Assembly: GCA_034430415.1 (NCBI GenBank) | Contig: DAOUEN010000012.1 | Location: 1 to 48,568 of the forward strand | Source: JADFUZ01 sp034430415 | GTDB lineage: Bacteria > Chloroflexota > Dehalococcoidia > GIF9 > AB-539-J10 | Length of the DNA: 48,568 nucleotides | Reading direction: 5' to 3' | Shown here: piece by piece, positions 43,446 to 48,568 of the stretch | How positions within the stretch are numbered: the first letter of the stretch is position 1 | How the letters are laid out: each line of letters starts with the position of its first letter | Notes under the pieces: model-generated | What the model was told of the DNA's origin: nothing | Seen by the model: only the letters and a program-made list of their open reading frames with translations | The model's database searches: none | Position numbers and translations under genes: made by a program

Positions 43446-44366
43446 TCATTGCCAGTAATAAGGTCTCCTGTTTCTGATAGCTGTTATGAATGCCTGCTCT
43501 AGCTTCGGTTGGTCTTCTTGTCGGATCAAGCCAGCTATGTTCACCAGGCCATTATTGCTCCACAGGCAGGACTTAATCTTACCGTCAGCAGTCACTCGGA
43601 TTCGCGAGCAATTCCGGCAGAATTCGGTATTATGCATAGGTCTAACTATCTCAATAGTCACCTGCCCCTTGTTCCAGGGTAGCACGTATTGCTTTCGGTG
43701 GTGGAGTTCCCTTGTTTTGGTCTGTATCGCCCTTTGCCCCAGTTCGTTCTCCAGTGGGGTCAGGTCAAAGTGGTACTGCTGGTAGAAACCTCCACCGACC
43801 TGCTCCTTGAGAACCTCCAACTCTATCAGTTGAAGTATAGCCCTGTTCTCGAAGCAGAATTCAGCTAACTGGTCTACCTCTCCCTCGTTGACACCTTTCA
43901 GAAGTACAGCGTTGATTTTGAGCAGGCCAAAGTCTTCGCTAGCCGCTTTCTGAATACCTTGGATGACCTGTGATTGGTAGGGCTTACCGGTGATTCTCTG
44001 ATAGGTGTCGGCATCTATCGAGGGCAGGCTGACATTGATGCGAGATAGTCCAGCCCGCTTGAGTTGATGGGTGTATTGAACTAGATTGACCCCGTTGGTG
44101 GTCAACGAGGTTTCGCTCATATACGGCGATGCCCGCTCGACGATGCGGGCAACGTCGGCGCGGACCAATGGTTCCCCACCAGTTAGCTTGAGCTTGCTGA
44201 TTCCCAAGGAGCTAGCAGCCTTGGCAATAGCCTCGATCTCGGTCGGTGAAAGCTCTTGTGTGTTCTTCCCCTGTCCTTCATTATGGCAATAGAAGCAACT
44301 CAGGTTACATCTCTGAGTAATCGACAGCCGCAGGCTGTTGACCTCTCTGCCGTAGTTGTCCTTCAA
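43446..44366 (-). CDS. moaA: GTP 3',8-cyclase (radical SAM)
   Basis: 306-aa radical-SAM enzyme making 3',8-cyclo-GTP. The N-terminal cluster is C20-x3-C24-x2-C27 (CNLSCFYC). SAM-binding LTGGEP is at 61-66. The second cluster uses C250, C253 and C267 (FCRNC, KIKSCLW). The C terminus ends RRPYYWQ and lacks the terminal Gly-Gly tail used by many bacterial MoaA proteins. The TTG start stands 7 nt after AAGGAAG, the 3' strand of the riboswitch closing helix. It heads the moaA-moaE-moaC-mog-moeA run. Confidence 0.95.
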   Translation of the reverse strand: MKDNYGREVNSLRLSITQRCNLSCFYCHNEGQGKNTQELSPTEIEAIAKAASSLGISKLKLTGGEPLVRADVARIVERASPYMSETSLTTNGVNLVQYTHQLKRAGLSRINVSLPSIDADTYQRITGKPYQSQVIQGIQKAASEDFGLLKINAVLLKGVNEGEVDQLAEFCFENRAILQLIELEVLKEQVGGGFYQQYHFDLTPLENELGQRAIQTKTRELHHRKQYVLPWNKGQVTIEIVRPMHNTEFCRNCSRIRVTADGKIKSCLWSNNGLVNIAGLIRQEDQPKLEQAFITAIRNRRPYYWQ

Positions 44367-44373
44367 CTATGTA

Positions 44374-44466
44374 CTTCCTTTCCAAGCTCGGGAGGCTCAG
44401 CCGTTTCCAACTGGACCCTATCGGTCTCATTCCATAGATTGCTCTTTAGGAAACGAGACTCGGAAG
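44374..44466 (-). ncRNA. Moco riboswitch, copy 1, upstream of moaA
   Basis: 93-nt element ending 7 nt before the moaA TTG. The closing helix pairs CUUCC (44466-44462) with GGAAG (44378-44374). A 10-bp stem pairs GUCUCGUUUC with the GAAUGAGAC side. The unpaired core UGGAAACGGCUGAGCCUCCCG is identical to copy 2. Because GGAAG is also the moaA Shine-Dalgarno, ligand-stabilised folding should shut off translation, as known for Moco RNA in E. coli. The call rests on remembered consensus, gene context and the two-copy comparison. Confidence 0.85.
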
Positions 44467-44525
44467 CACTCCGCTTATTGATATTCTAGGTCATCAGGGA
44501 TAATCATTCAGCATAGAATACGAGT

Positions 44526-44541
44526 CTGTAATCTATCACAG
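44526..44541. promoter_or_regulatory. Dyad upstream of riboswitch copy 1
   Basis: CTGTAATCTATCACAG is a near-palindrome (CTGT..ACAG, with AT/AT inside) about 60 bp upstream of the aptamer. It could be a regulator site. Its 4-bp centre does not match the CRP spacing, and no regulator can be named. A candidate TTGCTC-18-TAGATT promoter overlaps it on the minus strand. The rest of 44467-44842 shows nothing else I can support. Confidence 0.3.
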
Positions 44542-44842
44542 AAAATGACAGTCGAGCAACTGGCTGCACCGCTTCAGATATCATGACCGCCTAGGTAGGT
44601 GAGACAAACCACCGTCTGGAGAGGCTACACGACGCCTTGGAAACAGAAAGAGTGAGCGTTGACGATTCGGCGGCATGCATCCGGGAGCATAGGCAATGCT
44701 TCGACCACTTTCGTGCGATCAGACGCCAACGGAAGAAACCGATGAGGGGCCAAAAGGTTGAACTAGCCGTTCTGGCAACTGGTTTTATGGCACCGATAGC
44801 ACCACTACAGAAGAACCTGCACGTTCGGCCTATCGTACACCC

Positions 44843-44927
44843 TGGTGGGGAAGGGGGGACTCGAACCCCCACGCCTTTCAGCACATGATCCTAAGTCATG
44901 CTCGTCTGCCAATTCCGACACTTCCCC
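44843..44927 (-). tRNA. tRNA-Leu (anticodon UAG)
   Basis: Acceptor stem GGGGAAG/CTTCCCC (44927-44921 with 44853-44847). Anticodon stem CATGA/TCATG with loop CTTAGGA, giving anticodon UAG. There is a long class II variable arm and a T arm GGGGG-TTCGAGT-CCCCC. The discriminator is A, and CCA is encoded (44845-44843). It reads CUN leucine codons. It lies on the moaA strand, upstream of the cofactor operon. Confidence 0.96.
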
Positions 44928-45561
44928 CTGTAGAAAACCGCCCAGCATTTGGTGCCAAAGGGTTGACATTCGTTTACCTTAGAACTGCTGGACTCATTCG
45001 TCGCTAGTGGAAGGCAGGAACTGCCGCCGCACACCACAAGATTGTACCACAGCCGCCTGAAGGAGTTCATAGGCTATTGGGCTATTGCGCTTCCTAGGGG
45101 ACGCGACAGTTGTTAAGCAATCACAGTATAGGCGCATGCTGGCAATTATTGAGTGGCGATATCTCAGGAGAGGCTGGGAAGACAGCAACAGTTGGCGTGG
45201 ACACTCGGGCTCAGGTCCTGAGAGTTGTTTGAACAATCGTTTCTGGTGGAGCAGCGATTGCCAGAGGGACAAGGATCTCCCCAAGTGACCTCACCTGTTT
45301 CTTGACACACTGACCAGCTTCCTTTCCGCAGCGACCAATCTGACGCCGGGGCTCTTACCTCCCGACACTTCTCGGTCTCCACCTACTCAGCAACCGACCA
45401 TGTAACTGCCAGGTATAGGCTTGGCCACTTGGGGCAGCACTTACTATAGCATGCGGTCAGAGCAGTTGTCAAATTCGCAGTCTAGAGCTCCGAGGTACCA
45501 CACAAGGTTCGCTGGATCGGTCAGACATGTTGTCGCTTAGCGCTTCGTCTGATAGAGGTAG
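44928..45561. other. 634-bp gene-poor region
   Basis: No convincing gene on either strand. ORFs of 60-96 codons here have no Shine-Dalgarno, no recognisable domain and unlikely composition. The region was checked by eye for RNase P RNA, tmRNA, SRP RNA and T-box motifs; only partial look-alikes were seen. It may carry the tRNA promoter, an unrecognised RNA or decayed sequence. Confidence 0.6.
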
Positions 45562-46428
45562 CTACAACTGGGCAGCTCTTCGACTGGCAATCACCATCCT
45601 TTTCATCTTCTCAAGAGCGACGTCTCTGGGAAGAAGCCTCAGGCCGCAGTCAGGATGGATGGCGATTCTCTCCCTTGGCACCTTCTGGATGGCAGTCTTG
45701 ACGAGGTCTTCGATCTTCTGGGTGTCTTCGACCTGGGTGCTCTGGGTATCAATGCACCCCAGGCCGAGCATTCGCTCCGACGCCGACAGCTCTTCGAAGT
45801 CTAGTAGGGCGATATTGTCATCGCCCATGAATGCATGGGAAAGCATTGTAATTCCTTCCCACCCTAGAAGGTCCTTGAATATCTCCACAACCCTTCCACA
45901 GACATGGAGCGCCACCGGGATGCCGAGGTTCGACGCTATGGTTTCCACTGCCTTCCGAGCGATGTGCATTGGAGCTCCCACCGAAAGGAAGGGTTCGTCA
46001 ATCTGTATCCATTCCGCACCATTCTGCTCAAGGGCCCGAGCGATGCCAAGAAGTGCTGTGGCTGTGTCTAGATAGACCCTTTCGTCTCTGTGTCCCTTGT
46101 AGTAGCCCTTGATCCTAGAGGAGAATACCAGCGTAACCGGCCCCGTGATAATCCCTTTGACCCGCGGAGCGATTCCTCGGGCAATCTGCAGGTCCTGCAC
46201 AAATGTTTCAGGGTCTCCCTGGCCTATCCTGCCGTCGACGTGGCTCTTGCCATCATACGAGTACCCCTCTATGGCGGTGGCGAAATACTCCACCATGTCG
46301 TATCTTGTCTGGCCATCCGAGACTATGTCGATACCGGCATCTACCTGGTCTATCACCGACCTGGTTATAGCCTCTTTCCCCAGTTCGGCGTAGCTTAGAG
46401 GGTAACTGCCTATGACTGTGGTGAGCAT
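45562..46428 (-). CDS. Core-MetE methionine synthase (catalytic domain only)
   Basis: 288-aa zinc methyltransferase equal to the C-terminal half of MetE. The N-terminal half of normal MetE is absent. Zinc and homocysteine residues are H175 and C177 (HVCG), E145 (QIDEPFL) and C261 (HPDCGL). Core-MetE proteins of methanogens and of Dehalococcoides take methyl groups from a corrinoid rather than from folate, which fits this lineage. No corrinoid protein gene is adjacent. The C_GCAxxG_C_C gene lies 8 bp upstream, so the two share an operon. Confidence 0.9.
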   Translation of the reverse strand: MLTTVIGSYPLSYAELGKEAITRSVIDQVDAGIDIVSDGQTRYDMVEYFATAIEGYSYDGKSHVDGRIGQGDPETFVQDLQIARGIAPRVKGIITGPVTLVFSSRIKGYYKGHRDERVYLDTATALLGIARALEQNGAEWIQIDEPFLSVGAPMHIARKAVETIASNLGIPVALHVCGRVVEIFKDLLGWEGITMLSHAFMGDDNIALLDFEELSASERMLGLGCIDTQSTQVEDTQKIEDLVKTAIQKVPRERIAIHPDCGLRLLPRDVALEKMKRMVIASRRAAQL

Positions 46429-46436
46429 ACTACTAC

Positions 46437-46961
46437 TTACGCCTGAGCGGTCTTCTTGCCCTCTTCAATGGCATCCCACAACACTTCAGCCGCTTTCCGC
46501 GCCACATTTCCGGCCAGGTCTGAACAGACGTCGTAGAGGCCAGCTTTGAGAGCCTCTTCTTTCTGCCACGGCACCTTGGTGTCCCAATATACACCTAAGG
46601 TTTTGGCACGGACCTCTCTGCACTTCACCCCACCGTATTCCTTTTCGAACCACTTGTACAGCTTGCCCACCGGGAGCATGGAATCCATCAGTCTCTCGAG
46701 GACTGCTATTTCATCGCGGCTCCTGCCATATATCTGACCCAACACCAGGCTTGCTCCTAGTAGAGCGCCACAGGTGTCATGCATCTGGCCGACTCCGCCG
46801 GAAACACCGCTAGCAGCCTTAAACACAGCATCGTCTCTGAGGTCAAACACATCCTGGAGAGCCAGGATGACGCACTGGCTGCACCCGTGGTGGACATACT
46901 CGCACTCATGGGCTAATTCATAGGCTTGCTGCATTGCCTCCTTTTTGTTCTTGGCTGACAC
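46437..46961 (-). CDS. C_GCAxxG_C_C-family redox-type protein
   Basis: 174-aa cysteine-rich protein. The conserved cysteines are C20, C27 and C30 (HHGCSQC), C64 in the family core DTCGALLGASLVLG, then C114 and C146. The family is named for this pattern and is thought to bind a metal or undergo redox chemistry; no reaction is established. GGAGGAAG precedes the GTG start, and a good promoter lies upstream. It is co-transcribed with core-MetE. Confidence 0.88.
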   Translation of the reverse strand: MSAKNKKEAMQQAYELAHECEYVHHGCSQCVILALQDVFDLRDDAVFKAASGVSGGVGQMHDTCGALLGASLVLGQIYGRSRDEIAVLERLMDSMLPVGKLYKWFEKEYGGVKCREVRAKTLGVYWDTKVPWQKEEALKAGLYDVCSDLAGNVARKAAEVLWDAIEEGKKTAQA

Positions 46962-46995
46962 TGGTCTTCCTCCTTGACGTTAGTTGCAGTCTGGA

Positions 46996-47024
46996 ACTAT
47001 AGCACCGCTATCGGCATAGCGCAA
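46996..47024 (-). promoter_or_regulatory. Sigma70-type promoter for the C_GCAxxG_C_C-core-MetE operon
   Basis: On the minus strand TTGCGC (47024-47019), a 17-bp spacer and TATAGT (47001-46996) lie about 35 bp before the GTG at 46961. Confidence 0.55.
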
Positions 47025-47115
47025 TCAGTGGATTCTGGGCACGATGCTGAGATACTTTGGAGAAGCCTGTCCCATCCATCGAACCCCGGTAGGCTTAGCA
47101 GGGAACACAGGGCGT

Positions 47116-47310
47116 TCAAGTATACTGTCTATACCAGTTCTGTGTATGCCCCTCGTTTTCGAAGTTCGTGAAACGGTTGGTCGGTGCGCTGGCGATTGTA
47201 TCGTCTGGTCCCAAGAAGAGTACTTTGGGCGCTCCATCCTTGTCAACAAAGATGTCCAGTATATCCACCTCTTCTTCCTCTCCGTTATCTGGATGAAAAA
47301 CGGCTTTCAC
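47116..47310 (-). CDS. Small acidic hypothetical protein
   Basis: 64-aa ORF. A GTG start follows AGGAAGAAG at good spacing; the frame is open further to 47430. The sequence (starting KAVFHPDNGEEEEVDILDIF, with DKDGAPKVLFLGPDD) has the even composition and alternating strands of a real small protein, but matches no family I recognise. It lies between the HD-domain gene and the C_GCAxxG_C_C gene on the same strand, about 125 bp after the HD gene. Confidence 0.5.
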   Translation of the reverse strand: MKAVFHPDNGEEEEVDILDIFVDKDGAPKVLFLGPDDTIASAPTNRFTNFENEGHTQNWYRQYT

Positions 47311-47436
47311 TATCTTCTTCCTGATCCAGTCCTTTCTATGGCAATGGCTGGGCATAGCCCCTGGGACGAGCGATGCGCCATGTCCAAATGGCAGATGGCA
47401 ACTCTTTCCGTCGTCACAGGATCGTCCCAACAGTAG

Positions 47437-48568
47437 CTAGAATCGGGAATAGACTTCTGCAAAGTCTATTCCCGCAATAGCCTTTCGTCCATATCGCCTC
47501 TTGATATCTTCTTCAGCTTGCCTGAGTTCCTTGCAGACAATACCGTTTTCCTTTGCCAGATAGGCTTCGAGAAATGCGGCAAGGTCATCTATTGCCTTGA
47601 CCAGCTCCCCGTTTCTCGGATTGAAGTTATCCCTGTTGAACCTATGGCTGATTTCGTCAGATGTCATATGCTGCGCCCGACCATCTACGGTTACTACGCT
47701 CCTGAATTCGTTTTCGGTGAACATCCTCATTTCTGGATACCAGTCCTTGGGGACAAGAGGATATACCTTTTCCTCCATTTGCTCCTTCTCGTATCTCTTT
47801 ATCAGATTGCTCAATCCCCTTATGGAGTGTTTCACGGGGGATATGATGTCCCTGGTGAGTACTTCCGGCAGATCATGGAACAATCCTGTGAAGTAGTTAT
47901 TTGCACGCCTTCTTTCGCAGGCCGCTACCTGCAGTGAGAACAGATATGACAACATGGCCACAATCAACATATGGCCGAGGACGGACGTTTTGGGGACTCT
48001 ATGCACGTGACTCCATCTTAGCTGGAACCTGAGTAGCCCGCAGAGGTCGATGAAACTCCTCAGGTTGGAATACAAGGCCAACTCCCTTATTCCTTTCACG
48101 TCACAGTATTTCCCTTGTTCCGCCTGGAGGGTCGTGCCTATTTTCGCTATTTCATAGCCCCCGGGATTGGCGCGTTCAATGATATCGAACTCCCATTTGG
48201 TGGCATAGAAGTGGGCTGCACTTAAGACCCGCTTGTTCACAGTACTGCCGTTGCTCAGGAAATGGTCCTTGAATCTGGTGCAGAAGTCGCTCCCAAGGGG
48301 AGCTATGATGTCATCCAATTGCCTGTACACCCAGTCGTTCAATTGCCTGTACTTGGCTCTGTCCTCCTTTATCTTGTAGAACACTTGTGGCTTCAAGTCA
48401 GTGATGACAAGGCGTTGCAGGAACTCGAACAGGCCACCTTCGATAATGTCTATCCATCTGAAGTCTTTGTTGTCCTCTTCGAACTTCCCGAGCATGTACG
48501 CAATTATCATCTTATGAGCTTGCTTATCGAGCTCAGTGAGATCGACGGGGCGTATCTGGTCGTTCCAC
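47437..48568 (-). CDS. HD-domain phosphohydrolase-like protein (partial at 5' end)
   Basis: At least 376 residues, cut by the window edge. An ATG at 48510 would give 357 aa. The frame, however, stays open through 19 more codons to the edge with protein-like sequence (WNDQIRPVDLTELDKQAHK), so the true start is outside. The HD metal site is spread over TSVLGHML and LFHDLPEVLTRD, as in YfbR/HD nucleotidase-like hydrolases. The substrate is not known. The last codons contain a perfect 13-bp inverted repeat. Confidence 0.85.
   Translation of the reverse strand, partial: WNDQIRPVDLTELDKQAHKMIIAYMLGKFEEDNKDFRWIDIIEGGLFEFLQRLVITDLKPQVFYKIKEDRAKYRQLNDWVYRQLDDIIAPLGSDFCTRFKDHFLSNGSTVNKRVLSAAHFYATKWEFDIIERANPGGYEIAKIGTTLQAEQGKYCDVKGIRELALYSNLRSFIDLCGLLRFQLRWSHVHRVPKTSVLGHMLIVAMLSYLFSLQVAACERRRANNYFTGLFHDLPEVLTRDIISPVKHSIRGLSNLIKRYEKEQMEEKVYPLVPKDWYPEMRMFTENEFRSVVTVDGRAQHMTSDEISHRFNRDNFNPRNGELVKAIDDLAAFLEAYLAKENGIVCKELRQAEEDIKRRYGRKAIAGIDFAEVYSRF
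47444..47474. repeat. 13-bp perfect inverted repeat in the HD gene 3' end
   Basis: CGGGAATAGACTT (47444-47456) and AAGTCTATTCCCG (47462-47474) are separated by 5 nt. They lie in the last codons of the HD-domain gene. The stem would fold on either strand. No U-tract follows on the minus strand, so it does not look like an ordinary terminator. Confidence 0.7.

Noticed and set aside
44591..44888. ORFs overlapping tRNA-Leu that end in a GGEGGTRTPTP-type string
   Set aside because: This is the well-known false translation of a tRNA-Leu gene; no real domain is present.
45305..45345. SRP-RNA-like GGAAAGGAAGC string on the minus strand
   Set aside because: The paired CAGG/AGCA elements of the SRP core loop are missing, so the likeness is superficial.
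45488..45507. T-box-like string (TGTGGTACCTCGGAG on the minus strand)
   Set aside because: No specifier stem, no terminator, and no aminoacyl-tRNA synthetase or amino-acid gene follows on that strand.
20892..48568. CRISPR arrays, insertion sequences or prophage
   Set aside because: No direct-repeat arrays, transposase or integrase domains, or phage structural genes were seen; the gene content is ordinary chromosomal.

Overview
The window looks like a chromosomal contig from an uncultured member of the Chloroflexota, most likely class Dehalococcoidia. This rests on the partial 16S rRNA, which resembles the Dehalococcoides type as remembered (no alignment was run). It also rests on a 16S gene with no 23S/5S behind it, on a stand-alone core-MetE, and on ThyX. 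No insertion sequence, phage, CRISPR array or resistance island was found. The contig starts inside the conserved middle of 16S, a usual break point for metagenome assemblies, and ends inside an HD-domain gene.

Layout. 1-1027 is the 3' part of 16S rRNA. 1274-7010 is housekeeping: rny and a YmdB-type phosphoesterase on +, then prmC, prfA, a macrodomain protein and a short RNase HIII on -. 7131-11874 holds a 4-hydroxybutyryl-CoA dehydratase (AbfD type) and an iron operon: DtxR regulator, two FeoA proteins, and FeoB split into a GTPase and a permease reading frame. 11906-17377 holds an ECHDC3-like enoyl-CoA hydratase homologue without catalytic glutamates, thyX, a PLP enzyme and two transporters. 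17438-20655 (-) is a run of four genes: DUF2148 iron-sulfur protein, MetH-activation-domain protein, 3beta-HSD-like SDR, and a eukaryote-like steroid 5alpha-reductase homologue. 20892-30976 (+) holds a membrane protein, two beta-hydroxyacid dehydrogenases, a PH-domain protein, a glycine-betaine-type ABC transporter, a zinc alcohol dehydrogenase, an SDR and an MFS carrier. 31026-37572 (-) holds mutS2, a dUTPase/dCTP deaminase, YbaK, an AI-2E family permease, YtxH and DUF948 proteins and a TIM-barrel isomerase. 37707-44466 (-) is a molybdenum/tungsten block. The right end holds tRNA-Leu(UAG), core-MetE, a C_GCAxxG_C_C protein, a small ORF and the HD protein.

The most interesting part is the Mo/W block. 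The genes moaA-moaE-moaC-mog-moeA and wtpB-wtpC-wtpA run in one direction. Each half is preceded by a 93-nt copy of the same structured RNA, recognised as the Moco riboswitch. The two copies keep their core and covary in their stems. In both, the 3' strand of the closing helix is the Shine-Dalgarno sequence. In the first copy this controls moaA directly. In the second, the equivalent start codon opens an unannotated 46-codon ORF that runs to an ATGA overlap with wtpB. This suggests riboswitch control passed on by translational coupling.

Many genes have recognisable sigma70-type promoters with 16-18 bp spacers, and TTG or GTG starts are common. Start codons were moved from the longest-ORF position where a good Shine-Dalgarno supports an internal start.
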